Source: Epiperipatus broadwayi
Lineage: Eukaryota > Onychophora > Udeonychophora > Euonychophora > Peripatidae
Assembly: GCA_028023455.1 (NCBI GenBank)
Contig: JAQFVV010006245.1
Span: forward strand, 6,379,276-6,443,275
Length of the DNA stretch: 64,000 nt
Direction: 5' to 3'
Position 1 is the stretch's first letter; every line of letters starts with the position of its first letter. Position numbers and translations under genes: made by a program. The notes beneath the pieces are model-generated. The model was given only the letters and a program-made list of their open reading frames with translations. It did not search any database and was not told the origin of the DNA. This document shows positions 24,628 to 39,079 of the stretch, piece by piece.

Positions 24628-26656
24628 ACATCTAAACTCAAATGTATAAATTATACTTGTATTCACATATTATATTTAATTATATTAAATACTTAGAAGT
24701 AATTCATTTAAAATAAGTCTCTTCATTAAGAAATAAATAAAAATATTTATCTTTAAAAAGTACTATGATATATGACTGCAGAATTTCTTGTATTAGGATT
24801 TCAGTTGATTTTCCAAGCAACACAAACTGCAGACAAATCATTTAAATATCAAACTCAAACTTAGTTCTAAGTATCTATACAGTTAATTAATTCAAAATAA
24901 AATAAAAAATCCATAATGAAATAAGAAAGAAAGAAAAATGATTATAAATATTATCTCATGCTCAATTAAGATTATTTAAAAAATATTTATATATTTCCTA
25001 AATAAAAATTGAAAGTCCAATAAATAATTTGTGTTTTGATACTGAGTATAGCTAGATAAGTGTGTGATCATAAAATATTTCTGTTTTTAAATTAATTAGT
25101 AAAAGCATTATATATATATAAAAACAACTTATTTACAATTAAAAGCACCTTGTACAAAGATCTGTGAATACAGTAGGTAGCTCTTATGTAATAGGTATAT
25201 GTTTTAAAAATAGTTTTCTAATCACAAATAAGCAACAATTTTCTAAAATATTTCAATAATATTAACAAAGATTATACACCAGAACTTTTCCAAATGCAAA
25301 ATTTTTTTGTAAACAAGATTTAGCCAACTGATACTATGGCTAAATCTTGGGGGGATAGAAATGATTAAACTTAGCCAAAAACATCCTTTTAAAAGAGTAA
25401 AACAAAGGAATGAAGTTATTTTAGTAACTAAAAATATCAAAGTTCGAAAGCACTCATGGAATATAATTTGTTTATTAAAATTATGAGTTGATCCAGTATA
25501 CATAAGCTGGATTTTATATTATAAAAATACACTGTATAATTTAAAGAAATGTCGCTACTATGGCTCCATGCTGGTTTTAATTTTAATATGTTGGAGTAGG
25601 AAATGGTGATCTCTAGTTCCATCCTATATGCGAAATGGCATATCATCATCATGGAGATATGATGCAAGAAGATCACAACTAAAACTGTGCTGTCTATCTG
25701 GAGAACAATATTTTCTACCACCTGCCATCCAGAAGTGCTGATAGACAAGTTGCAGAGAAGTTAGATAACAGCTCCTCAAAACACCACAGAGAGTTCTAAA
25801 TGTACTTTAAACCTTAGTCTTTAAAGCTATAGCTTAGAATTTAAAATGAATGTTCAAAATTTAACTCTTTAATTTCTTGTCTAAAGTAAATATGAAATGT
25901 ATTATAAATCTTGCCTAAGATTATATTTGTAAACTTTAAATTTACTTACTCTAAAATAGAATAATTATAGCCATTTGTTTATTTAAAATCTATTTTCTAT
26001 TTTATGCAGCAAGGAATAGTTTGACCTATGTATTATTAGTTGATTATAAGAAATTCACACAATGCTAAAATCTAATTTACAATTAAAACTTAAGAATATT
26101 AAAAGCATTTGCAAGATAAAAATATATTTATATTATCTATATTTAAACTAATCATGGTCTGATTAACAGATAAAAGAATTCCAGATTTTTCTAAATGTAC
26201 ATAATATGTATATATTAGCTATTATGTAAAAATTGTTGTGACAATTAAAATAAAAACATGCTGTACTTCTAGATGGACTTCGTGACCCAGTGATATCCTC
26301 CACTGAAGGTGCCAAAGTGGAATGTAGGCCATCACCTTATTATTATTTTGTATGCCATAAGGCAGATTATGTAAGTGACTATATTATATTATGTAAGTAT
26401 AATAATGCTAGGCTTAATCTAGTTTAATAAAAACTTCAGCTGCATCTAGAGTCAGATTTCACTAGGGAGGAAAGGTATATTTAGCGGAGTCAAATTAATA
26501 CATTACGAAATATACCTCCATCTGTGGCTAGTCTATTACTTTGATAAGATGATTTTTTTAAATTCAATTTATAATTCTAATTGTGCAAACCATAATATTT
26601 AATCAATATAAAAGTAAATCAATAATATAATAATGAGCGCAGAGTGCTCAGATTTC

Positions 26657-26768
26657 AAAACAGCGGGCAAAATAAGCTAAATATGCCTTACCTAGGTTTA
26701 TTAAGTTGAAGATATGAATTATAATATCTTCCCTAAAGAATTATTAAATTAAATATGCTCGCTGTTTT
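26657..26768. repeat. Short inverted-repeat element
   Basis: AAAACAGCGGGC plus TAAATATGCC on the left, and their approximate reverse complement AAATATGCTCGCTGTTTTT on the right. Possibly a decayed MITE; weak evidence. Confidence 0.35.
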
Positions 26769-29700
26769 TAGATGTTTGGCATATTATCACATATAATAAA
26801 ATGAAATTTTGAGGAATAAAATAGATAAAAATATAGGCACAACAGCTATAAAGAAATTCCATACAATAAAAAAAAAGTTTGAATAGTTCATTCTTTTTTT
26901 ATGTTTAGCAAAATAGTTGAGATTTTTTTTTTATGTTTTGCAAAATAGCTTATACACATTAATGTACTTATTGTTCTTGCTACACTATTATATGTGCAAC
27001 TTGTTGGATAGATTTTGTGAGGTTGGATATGTACATATATTAGTGAATTTATTAAATTGAATTTTAATTAAAGCTTTTGAAAGTTTTAATGAATTTTTCT
27101 ACAGAAGCACTCATTCCATTCAATACATGGTCCCTGATATATATATAATCAAAATATTCTAGAATACTAAAAAATCCAATATGCTTATATAAAATAAAAA
27201 TAAAATTTTCTAAAGCCAGTTTATGGAGTTTTATGCCATCTTGATTAGCAATCAACTGTTAAAATTTAAATCTCATTAAAATCACATAACAGCAATGTTC
27301 ACATGTGATTGATCAACTTTCCACAAATTATGAATACTCACACAAATACATTGTTTATTCAACACATTGTCTGTAATATTTATAAAAATATGATAATTTT
27401 TTTTTCTTCAAATCATTTTCCATATGTAAAAGTAAAACACTATCAAAGCAGATACCTCCATAAAAATCACTGCATGCTCTGCAAAAACACATTTATATCT
27501 ATCCACAGAATGAGCAACTTATTATATATATATATATACTTTGCATCTCAGAACATAACTGGTCAATGTTGGCTTCAAAGATTAGATATCGTTAACTTCA
27601 ATTTAGCTAATAGAAAATCAATAGTCTTAATATTATTTTCTATTTATTCCAGACACCTTCTTGAATTGTTAACTTTGATTTAACTAATAAAAAATGAGTA
27701 ATTTTAATATTTATTTATTCTAGACACTTTTGTGTTTTGGATACATATAATTATATCATGCATATGTGTGTTTTTATCTAATGAGAATATCTTTCATGGT
27801 TCATCACTATTATTTGCATCATACAAACAGAGTGAATCAGAAAATGTCAATAATCTATGTTGAAACAGTAAGATTCGAATTCAAATCTTAGGTTTCACCT
27901 TTTCTATCGTCTCTCACCCACCACCTTATCCTACCCAAATTTAAACTTTTTGGTATCGAATTGTGTGTGTAGTAATATTAAAAATGCATAAATATCTGTA
28001 AAATTCACCAATAAATGCACACACATTTCGATAACAAATTTAAAGCAATAAATAAAAATAATTGATATAATTTAACTTTCTCTTTTAGTTATATAATTTT
28101 ATATAACTTTAAATATTTATTTTAAATTATAAATGTTTGTTAGTTTATTGCTTTTCTTAATATCGTATTTTAAATAATAATTTAGGAGATTAGATTGTAA
28201 TTTAAAAGAAAAGGAAAAATAATTATATATTCCCTTTTGTACTTGAAATCTTGCAAGTAATGGTCGGTGAGAGATAATAGATTAATTAATTAGAAAATTC
28301 CCTAAAAGCTTTAATTACGAAAATGTTCAAGGTAAAATAAAACCTAAACAATAGGAATGCAGCTTTCTGAATTAATTAAACTTATAAAATGCATTGATTC
28401 TCCTCGGGGCAAATGAATGGAACTAAAAATAAGATAGAATAAAATTTAAAAGATAAGATAAAGAAAAGAGGACATCTTGGATTTCTAAGAACTTTTTAGT
28501 TAGACTTTGGCTGTGCACTTGCTTGGTTGAGAGAATCCAAATCTTAAAATTAATTTGTCCACTACAAGATGATTGAGTAGGAAGCGCCCAGACTATCCCC
28601 CCTCCCCCGGAAATGGTCGATCATATGCCCGAACCTCCACATGTGCCCTTCATCAATTAAACCAAGAGAATCTAGCTGCTGCTGCTATTGAAATGAATCA
28701 ATAACCTGAGTGCTGGAAAGAACTGCTACTGTTTGATCTCATGAACAATCTGCTACTGACCATGAAATCTGAAAGCTTCTTATAAAACAGGTACCTGTAC
28801 CCAAGGCCATCTAGAGTACTCTAATATTAGTCAAGCTATAGCTCGCTCTATATATAAATTGTACAATTATTAATTTCATTATTAATCTATTATGTAAATA
28901 TCTTTAATAAACTAGCTTACCTAACTGTCTATTTCTTGGATACGTATTTCTAAACTTATATTTTTTATTATCTAATGATAGCATGCCTATAAGATTTCCG
29001 ATCGAACCTCACCAAATTTTAAATATAAATCTTAATCAAAATGGTTTCCATACTAATATATTTCTTTCATATACTCATGTTGGATGGTAGACTCAGAAAT
29101 CTCCATAATTCTCTAAATACAAACACATGATTGCCTGAAACAGTAGCTGCATGTCCTGCAAATCATATAATTAATATTTACTTCTATAAATTATTTTGTT
29201 ATTTTCATATAAATCGACACACATTCGGTGCTTCATTTATTGTAAATGCAGGGGTCTACTATGTAGCAAGTGGTAGACATGTTAGTTCTTAATACCCACC
29301 CAACTTACCTATGCTTTTACACTTGTTTTTAATTTTAAATAATAAATCCATTAAGTGCATTTCTTTGAGAGCCAAATAATATTTATTAAATGTTGGTAAT
29401 GTAGGACCGTGTCAGAAATTTATATTAAACCTTAACAAAATATTATGTGAATTATACATGTGTTACGGTTTAGAGATGCGATATATCCCGGATCCTACAG
29501 GATTTACTGAATCCCAGTGGTCCTACACAAGTGGACATAATGAATGTTCCTGTAGGGCTTGACGCCTGTCATGCAGTCAGGGAGTAAGCGGCACAAACCC
29601 TTTGCACTTGATAATGCTTATGTGACATCTTACCTTTGGGCCTACGGCAAATGTCAGTCCGTTGTTTTAAACTCATCCATTGGCTTCATAATTCAAACAA

Positions 29701-31298
29701 AAACTTTATTTGTTTTACTTTTAAATTAGAGAATTTAACTGCAAAGCATTTAAAACAGTCATCATTTTCAATAAAGAAAGTTTCTGAGTTTTCTTATAAA
29801 TAAAACTGGAAATAGACATTTATTATTTTTTTTCATTATTCTTGTTCTAGTTGAATAATTTAGTCAAAGATTATTTACCTTTAGAACCAGCTGATATATG
29901 AAGTACTTTATATACACCATGCAGTACCTTTGTTTATGCTCTTTGCATATTGATAAAACTGCATATGTATATAAACTATAGCACAATAATAATTTCACCA
30001 TTCGATTAGCACTGGATTCTCTTAGTAAGCTGGTCCATTATAATCAGGTTCGTAAAAGAGTAGTATAATGTCCCATTGACATTTTCGGTAAAAGTATCGG
30101 TCAGCTCCATTTAGTTGATAGACTTCAGGCATACCATCTAGTATGCAATCTAGGCTATAAAGCACATAAAGCTGAGTCTTGCTGCCATGTGATTTCAAAC
30201 TCTACTGTCATGACACTAGCAATAATAGCTGATTTGTACTTTGAAACTTCAGTTATAACTTCATAGTAATTCTACTACTGTAAAATGTAATTTAATCTAA
30301 TGAATTTTTTAATTTCCAACCTTTTATAGACAGGAATGAAATTGGAAAAACACATTAATTAAAATTAAATTCTTTTAGTCAACAACAACAAAAAAAAAAT
30401 TACTCTTTTCATTTCACCTTAATTAAAACCAAAGTTTTCTTTACAAGTATTTTTAATCCCCTGAAAAACACCAGATTGTACTAATATTATCAGAAGCTTT
30501 AATAATAAAAAACTTTTTAATCTAATTATAAATAGATAGGGAATTTTATAAAAACAAGAGTAGTATTTAATATAACATAAAAACAAGCTTGTTTTAACTA
30601 TCAAATCTTTTTAAATGATTTAACCTAATTTATAATAATTATACATTCAAAAATTATTATTTAACCATTACCAATTATTCTAGTGTATATTTTTTAAAAT
30701 AAATATATATAAAAATTGTTTCTACTTTTCCTTTCAACTTTATACATATATATTCACATACAATCTGCAAATCTATATTAATGATAAATAATAATGTAAA
30801 TTATAAATAGAAAAAAAAACATCATTACATTTATTGATATAGTTATAAATGCATAATAATGCATTGTAATGCTCAGAGACTATACTGTTAATATATTTCT
30901 GAGAACATGCATATTTCTAAAAGTACAATTTTATTATATTAAAATAAAACAAATACTTATTCCATCCTTCAAAGTTGAAATTATGAACATCATCAAAATC
31001 TGGGTGCCTATTTCAGGGATATACTCTCTCTATAATTATGACCATTTATGAATATTTTCTTTGTAAGTTTCCCAAATTTTAGGCTAATTCTCCATAAACT
31101 CAATGATTAACACTAACCAATATAACAGTCTAAATTTATTATATCTGGTCAAATCAAAAATTGCACGAATTATCTCCCAGATAAATTATCATGGGATTAG
31201 TATTTTGATCTCACAATGTACATATAATAATAGAATTCTAACAATATTTAATTAATAATTAAACAAAATAATTTATTTACAGATTAATAATTGAAAAA

Positions 31299-31370
31299 TT
31301 TATATTTTACATTGCTTTATTTCAAATCTCAAATTTATATTTTACATTGCTTTATTTCAAATCTCAAATA
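31299..31370 (+). repeat. Tandem duplication, two 36-bp units
   Basis: The sequence TTTATATTTTACATTGCTTT followed by ATTTCAAATCTCAAA is present twice without change. Confidence 0.9.
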
Positions 31371-31818
31371 TTGTATTAATTGACATTTTTATATAAACTT
31401 AAATAGCAATATTTTAATTATCCCTTCTTTATCAATACATTTTCCTTATATTTAATATAAAACAATTAATAATCCACTTTTCTTTTTATTAATATTACAA
31501 ACTTCTAATTTAAATTGTATTCTTTATTAACATTAATAAACTCACATCAAACTATATTTCTCAAATTTATTACTGTATTTTATTTTAATTTGTGGAAATT
31601 TTTCATATACTCATCATACACCTTACCTATTAATATATATTGCTATTATGATTAATGTGCTGATATAATAATTTTATAACCTAAAATATTCCTAATACAT
31701 TGTTTTACTTACAATATCTATTAGATATTTCTATCTATCAATTGTTTATATTTAAATGGAGACAATCTGTAAAAAATAATTTATTTATTTTTCTCTTAAA
31801 CAGATATCTTCTTTTTTT

Positions 31819-31895
31819 GTTGTTGTTGTAATAGTAGTAGTAGTAGTGGCAGTAGCATCATCATCATCATCACCATCATTAATATTATTATTATA
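31819..31895 (+). repeat. Compound trinucleotide microsatellite
   Basis: Consecutive runs of TTG, TAG, ATC and ATT triplets. The ATC run could be a trace of an RTE 3' tail, since the RTE-like copy at 41271 ends in the same triplet, but nothing else of an RTE is visible here. Confidence 0.85.
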
Positions 31896-32522
31896 GAATA
31901 TTAAATAAGAAGATTCATGTTCTAGACTTCCTTAAACTAAGTTGAGATATTAAGATAAATTAAACTGCCAATGTCAATCAAAGTCACTGCTTTAAATAGT
32001 TATAACACAAATCCTCACTTCTTCAAATAAAGCATATATACATATTTTAATCATTAATTTACATGTAAATATATACATTACCAATGCTCAACATTAAATT
32101 ACAAAGATATTTTCATAAGATCAGAGCAAAATACTTTAAAGGTTCTTAAAAGAATAAGTATAAATTATAATTTTTATTTTTTGTCTGCATTAATTCTTGC
32201 AGTAGCATCTTGTGTGGCTTATACAATTCATGAACTTAAGTTTTCCATAGCAAACTGTATACATACATAATAAGAGGTAAAAGCTAGAACGACTCTGCTT
32301 ATAATTTTCCTTCCTTTTCTTGCTACCATTTTGCTTATAAATTTTTTTTTCAATACTTGCCAACTCATCATAAATAGATTTTTAGGATTTAAAACTTCTT
32401 TTAGAATAACATATTCAAATTGCAAGTATGAGCCCAATGTGGATTTTAAATAGTTATTGAGGTCTCCAAACTTCTAAGTATTGGAAGTTTTATTACACTT
32501 ACACTGTCCAGCTTCAGAAGTC

Positions 32523-33130
32523 TCAGTACCGATTTAGAGTGCACTCTCTGCCACTATGACTTCTAAGGACTGCGCAAAACCCCCGCTGACACATCCAAGT
32601 GATAAATGACATTGACCATTCATTATAAAATCACAATTTACATCAATAATTAAAAAATTAAAGCACTAATTTCATACAACTATGCTTGATCAAATCATAT
32701 GATTAAAATATATGAAATATAAGAAATGGGATGAATGAATATATTTTGAAATACTAAAAGTTTATAATTTCTAAAATACGCATTTAAAATACTCAAAAAG
32801 TGAGCGAAAAAAATAATGGATACATATATTAATTAAAAAAAAAAAAAAAGACATTAAAAATATAAATGAACAAAGTACTTTAGACTTCTGCATTTTTTGG
32901 GCAATACTTCGTACTGTCAAAAACATCCCCACCTCTCTTCTGTATATTTCAGTGCAAAGTGCTGCCATAACCAAATTTTGTTATAATATATGCCCATAAT
33001 CGCTTGTTGAACAAATGTAAAATTGATCAAACCAAGCTTATAATTTCGAAATACTAAAATCTTATAATTTCTAAAATACGAATTTTATTACGATATAGGC
33101 CCAAAACCACATGTTGAAATAACATAAATG
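32523..33130. repeat. Dispersed repeat family, copy 1 (rearranged)
   Basis: It shares three blocks with 33540-33850 and 37705-38178: the terminus CGATTTAGAGTGCACTCTCT with CTGACACATCCAAGTG; a block with TTCTGCATTTTTTGGGCAAT; and, in inverse orientation, the piece with AACATGTGGTTATAGGC. The order and orientation differ between copies, so this is a composite. Confidence 0.7.
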
Positions 33131-33534
33131 TTGAATAAATGTAGAACTGCTGAAACATATTAATTTTATAATTAATAAAAAAAATAAACCAATTTTTTCC
33201 TTACCAAAGCGAATACTGTTGTGTGTTTCATTTCTCACATGTCATTATGAAGAAAAAGATGGAGATAAGAAAAGGTCAGCATTGTTCACACATACAAATT
33301 TCAAGAGCCTGTAAGGATCTCGTGTGATTAAGTATAGATCCGATATCCACATCAGGAAATCAAATGTGAACAACACTATTTTTTATCCCCATTTTTTTTT
33401 CTAACTACATATAACAAAGGAAGCATCCAACATCAGTTTCTTTCTGGTATACAATTAATTGTTAAATTAATATGCTTTACTTCAGCCAATTTCTTTTTCA
33501 GCTCACATATTTTAGAAGTTAAAAGCTTTTAATA

Positions 33535-33860
33535 TTTCGAAATTATAGCTGGTTTGATCAATTTTATGTTTATTCAACATGTGGTTATAGGCAGATATTG
33601 TAATAAAATTCATATTTCAGAGATTATAAGCTTTTAACATTTTGAAATTATAAGTTTGGTTTGATCGATTTTACATTTATTCAACATGTGGTTATAGGCA
33701 TACATTGTAATAAAATTTGTACTTTAGAAGTTATAAGCTTTTAATATTTTGAAATTATAAGTTTGGTTTTGAATGATACTTTATATCGTCAAAAATATCT
33801 GGAGCGAAGCACCATCATTATTGTAATAAAAATCATATTTCAGAAATTATAAGCTTCTAA
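33535..33860 (+). repeat. Dispersed repeat family, two to three tandem units of about 118 bp
   Basis: The unit contains TTGATCGATTTTACATTTATT, CAACATGTGGTTATAGGCAT, TTGTAATAAAATTTG and TTATAAGCTTTTAATATTTTG. The third unit is changed after TTGGTTTTGAATGATACTTT, where it picks up the GCGAAGCACCATCATTATTG block. Confidence 0.82.
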
Positions 33861-36800
33861 ATATTTAGAAATTCTTAAATTATTACTTCACTAAAAGTTA
33901 TAAACTAATATATATTGTGCCATTACAATTTAGTCATTAGCTAAATTTATAGTAGTGTGCATGTAAGAAAATGTAAACCAAAATCATCATCACATTTTTA
34001 TATAACAATAAATGAAGCTGTAGGGCATCCAAGTTTAAACCCTACAAGATCCAGTTTTAAAAGCTTTAGACAGAAAGAGTGGGTCAACAATTATATTCTT
34101 TATTTGTTTGTGTGTTGATAGAAAGGTAATACACACATTTAAACTATTCAATATTTAATTTTTCTGTTAAAAAGCAATGTTATAACGCATATGTATAGAC
34201 AATGTGTGTTATAAAAGCTATTTAGTTAGCCATCATTAAATTTCAGATATTAAACATTTTAACTCTCTTTAAAACTAACCTATGCTTGATCAATTCTAAT
34301 GTCTTATTCTATACCTCTATTTTGCTTTTCTATAATTGTAATTGGGATTTAAAAGCTAAGGATTTAATTTTAAATATTAGGGTTATAATTACTAAGCTAG
34401 CAATTATATTATTTAATGTCAGTTTATGAATGATTTGAAATGATAAAGTATGTGTGTACATTACATACAAAAATTTACATTTATTATATATTGAAAGGAA
34501 GAAGGGTTAAATCTGTCAAATTATTTTTTTTTTACAATTTTGTGTTAAGGGAGAAAATCTGTTGAATCAGATATCTATTTTTGTAGCAATTTTGTTTTTA
34601 TAAATGATTGTTTGTCATTTTGGAGCTTAAGCTTGGTGGGAAGTCTAATTTTGAAATTGTCTCATCTTAAGATCTAAAGAAAGAAGCTCAAAATTTGAAA
34701 TGTTACCTATGTGTAAGAAAAAAGGATTACGTCTATTTTTTTTTTCAAGACAAAAGTGTCTGAAAACCAGGTGTGTGATTTTTTGAGTTGGTCAAAAATA
34801 GAAAGTTACACTATCACTCTAATTGGGTGAGTTGACTCAAAAATCGGATGTAAAAGCAGTCTGGAAAATCAGTTGTTATTATGATTATTATTGTGAGAGA
34901 GACTTTAAAAATTATTGAAACTAAAGCAGACAAACATTTTAATTCTGCTAGATAATTTTTTTTTTAATCATTTTTTTTTATGAAGTTTTGAATGTTGAAA
35001 ATATAAGGATGGCGGTGTAAAAAAATTAATATATGTTCCGTCTGTCTACCAGACTCATCATCAACTAGCACATCATATGGGAAAGAAAAAAATGTCATGT
35101 CTGGAAAATAATATTCTACACATTTCAACTGACTGAGAGAAATAAGATGTTTTTAAATAGAAAGAAGAAAGCATCCACCTGCATTTGAAGGCGATCAGGA
35201 AAATCTACTGATAAATATTAAATCATCAAGTCAAATTAATTGTTCCAGTAACTGAGTTTGAACCCCAGAAAAATTACAATGTGAAAACAACTGCTGTATT
35301 TCATCCACGACGAGAACCATGCCGAACGGAAAAATTTTAAATCAATATAAGAATTTCTAAATTGTCCACTAAAGCAAATAACCATATTTGAATTATCATC
35401 ATCAAATAGTTATACACCTCAAGAAAGAGATTGTTCCAAAGTAAAACGGAAATGGTAGCTGCAGAAATATAGACATTATACAAGATAAGTTTGAGCCCTT
35501 GGAAGTTCACCACAAAACAAAGGATCGGTAATATGACTTTTTATATCTAATTTCTTTATGATATCAGAGTCTTAATAAACTTTTAGCAATAAAGTGGTAT
35601 ATTTTATTTAAAGAACTTTTAAAGACAATTCAGATCGATTAAAACCAATAATAACCTTGAGCTTCATAAATGATTTTAAATGTATCAAAATTATTTGTTT
35701 ATTAATTTACAGTTATGAAATATTAATGTGTAAAATAATTTTTTGTATTATTTTGGTTTTAAATAATATTTTGGTTTTTACGGGGTAAACACACACATAC
35801 ATAATAATACTTTATCTGTGTATAATTGCGAGTGAATGTGAAGGAATAAGCAGTATTAAAATATTAAATTATTTGTCTTAAGAAAGTATAGGTTTCAGAG
35901 TGTAGAAGGGAGGGGGAGAAAATGATTTAAAACTTGTTTCTAAAAACTTGTTCTTTCCAATTCTACTAACATTTTTTTAACATTCTGTTTACCTGTTAGA
36001 TTATAAGGTATGTGGGCCAATCAGTGAATATTTTTTTTTATGAAATACCTTTCTTGTGGATGGAACATTTTAACAAATCGGTTACCCAATTAAATACAAT
36101 ATACTTTTGAAATACATTTACGGTAAAGGGGAAAGAATTTAAAATTTAATGTTATGATTTTAAAACAGTCGATTATGATTATTGTTGTTATTGTTAATAT
36201 AAATTTTCATGTAAATATAGAAATTTTTATGTATATGTTAAAAAGGCAGTAATAAATATTAGTTTATGTTATTAAACGAGGCGTATATATTTCATTAAGA
36301 GTAGTCTTTATCAAGTGTGATCATTCATCATCAATGGCTGAATATTAGTTGTTTAAGATATGATTAAATATGCTAAGATTAACAATAATTATGAATTTCT
36401 TTATAAAAATTAGGTTTTATGTTTAGGCTTAGTCCTAAAGCTGTGGTTGAAACCATTGTCATTATCGTTGTCATCATCATCATCCACGTTTTAATTAATG
36501 AGCTGTTTAATGTTTAAAGGCCATAAATAAATATTGATTTCATAGTATTTAGTGATTTTTTAGTATTATAACCACCATCCCCTCATCTATTTCATGCAAG
36601 GATGAGTGAATTGCCATCCTAAATTAATCATATAATCTGAGCTAGTAAAACTTATAAAAAAAATATTGACACATTTGTTATGCTAAGATCTAAGAAATGA
36701 TTTATGTCTAATGAATTCCACTTCAGTTTAAAGATGTTTTATGTTACCTAGATGTTTACTTAAATATTAGTGCATACAGTGTTATGGGTCTAAAATCAAA

Positions 36801-37561
36801 ATCATACATTTTGTAAGAAATAAAGTACCAAAAGGGATTCAAACCCGGTACATGTGAAAAGGTTATTAGACATAACTGTGTCTAGATTCAGATAATCTAG
36901 TGGCGTCCTGATAGACCCTATTCACTTGTTGTTCACTTAGACATGCACTTAACATCAAACCAAGAAATGAAAGTGAGTAAAATCTACAGTTGGATATACC
37001 TGAGATATTTTATTGAGTTACTAATGTACTCACTCACTTGACTTCCATATACCTGAGTTATAGTAGTCGTTCTTAATAATTTGTTTATAATTATTGATAT
37101 TGTGATATCTTAAGAAATCTAATTATAGAAATATGTTTAATTTATTCCTACTCATCATTTTAACATTTTTGACCTTATCGCTATATAGCTACTAGTCAGG
37201 AGTACGTTTCATTTAATCCAATGACCCTTAATATGATTGATAACTCAGTCTGATCTCTTTGTTTAATAGCCACTACTCAGGTTAAATAATTATTTTCTCT
37301 TTCATATAAAATAAAAGCTACAATTTCTTTTCATTTATTAAGCCAAATATTCATATTTGAATCTTTTCTTAATTATTTAATACATTTGGATCGTTTGATC
37401 ATCTTTATTAAGTTACAATGAATATAATATTTGAATATTTGAGATTTTAATAATATTTAGATTTTTGACAAATCCAATATTTTAATATACAATTGAATTT
37501 CTCTTTGATTACTTTATTTAATATAATTGGATCTTATTAATTTCACTTTAATAATGTTACA

Positions 37562-37703
37562 ATATATATATATGCGCTGTTTGCACAGATAATGAACACT
37601 AAGTGTTTTAATTTAATAGTTTTACATTTTAGCAAATTAAAATTTCGCTTTTAAATATATACGTTCTAGCTTCATTATCTGTGCAAACAGCGCATATATA
37701 TAT
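37562..37703. mobile_element. MITE of 142 bp with 33-bp perfect ends in a TATATA site
   Basis: The left end reads ATATATATATGCGCTGTTTG followed by CACAGATAATGAA, and the right end is its reverse complement. The ends are too well matched to be old. No coding capacity. A related end, TATATGTGTTTTGCACATAG plus ATAATGAAG, stands beside the Penelope-like element at about 8919-8946. Confidence 0.85.
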
Positions 37704-37704
37704 T

Positions 37705-38000
37705 TAAAAATTGTAATCTTGGTTTGATCAATTTTACATTTATTCAAAATGTGGTTATAGGCATATATTGTAATAAAATTCGTATTTTAGAAGTTATAAG
37801 CTTTTAATATTTCAAAATTATAAGCTTGGTTTCATTGGATTTCTGCATTTTTTTGGACGATACTTTGTATCATCAAAAATATCCTTCACTTTTCCTGTAC
37901 TTCAACACGAAGCACCATCATTATTGTAATAAAATTCATATCTTAGAAGTTATAAGCTTTTAGTAATTCAAAATTATAAGCTTGGTTTGATCAGACCAAT
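37705..38000 (+). repeat. Dispersed repeat family, copy 3
   Basis: Same blocks as 33535-33860: TTATTCAAAATGTGGTTATAGGC, TTATAAGCTTTTAATATTTC, the variant with GATTTCTGCATTTTTTTGGA, and CACGAAGCACCATCATTATTG. It lies between two MITEs. Confidence 0.82.
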
Positions 38001-38002
38001 TT

Positions 38003-38178
38003 AGAGTGCGCACTTTGCCATTTTAAATTCTAAAGACCGCTCAAAACCACTGCTGACACATCCAAACGACCCTGTGTGGATTATTCAATGTCATTTATCA
38101 CTTAGATGTGTCAGGTGGTTTTGGGCGGTCCTTAGAATTCAAAATGGCAGACAGTGCGCTCTAAATCAGTACCAAAAT
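38003..38178. mobile_element. Palindromic MITE, arms of about 80 bp
   Basis: The left arm has CCAATTTAGAGTGCGCACTT and GCTGACACATCCAAACGAC; the right arm is the approximate reverse complement, ending GTGCGCTCTAAATCAGTACC. A half copy stands at 32523-32625. Small TIR element without coding capacity. Confidence 0.82.
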
Positions 38179-39079
38179 CTCTTTCTAAAGCACACACAAG
38201 TTTTTATATATGCTCTGTGACTTCATTTTTTTTTTATCAAACCTTGAATCAACCCATAATTACATTTAATTAAATTTTTTCCTTATAATTATCTTCTTAA
38301 TTATTTTTTTTTTTTGGATTATAAACTATTGATTACAATTTTATTCATTCATTAAAAACAACAACATTATTGTCTCCTATAAAGAAATTTTAGTTATTAT
38401 TATTTAGTTATTATTATTTTTTTTAAAATTATTTTTTAATTAATTTGCCTAATCTATTTTTTTTTTTTGTAGTAATGCAATATTCTAGTCATTTTATTTT
38501 TGCTAGTTCCATTTTACATTTTTAAAAGCTACTTGTTTTTTAATACCGCTTCACAAAATATTTGAAACCTAACATTCCATACATAAAATAGGTATGCAAT
38601 ATCTATTTCAATATTTATTACTATACAATGTATATAGTAATTCTATGAGAAGAGAGTGAATAAAAGAAAAAAAGGAAGAGATTGTTAAAAATTTTACATA
38701 TTATTTATAATGGACTATAAACAATAATATATACATTCCTCTGAGGAGGACAATAAAAGTTTTCCAAAATAGACTTTTTTTGGTAGTTGTAAACTATTCA
38801 CTGTACAGCCTATGGTGGCGCTGTTTCTGTGTAAAAACACAGAATAATACCGCTTTCGTGGCCAAATCTTACGACTAATACAAGTCTAGCGATCGTATTA
38901 GCCACTTAAGAGACAATAGATGTAGTGGTTAGAATCCGCGGTCACTAACCCTACGACTAAACTAATAACATTATACGATCGTATAATTTGCCGCTTTTTC
39001 ATCGCGGCATGAATTCCTATGCATAGTGAGCCAATTTGTATACTCACTCGAATTGAATCTGAGAGTGTGTGCAGTGGAA

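Noticed and set aside
27309-27683. 124-codon plus-strand frame, one of the longest in the window
   Set aside because: No recognisable domain, AT-driven composition and no start or splice context. Likely chance.
36840-36870. GGGATTCAAACCCGGTAC, similar to a tRNA B box
   Set aside because: No A box at the right distance and no cloverleaf; not called as a tRNA or SINE.
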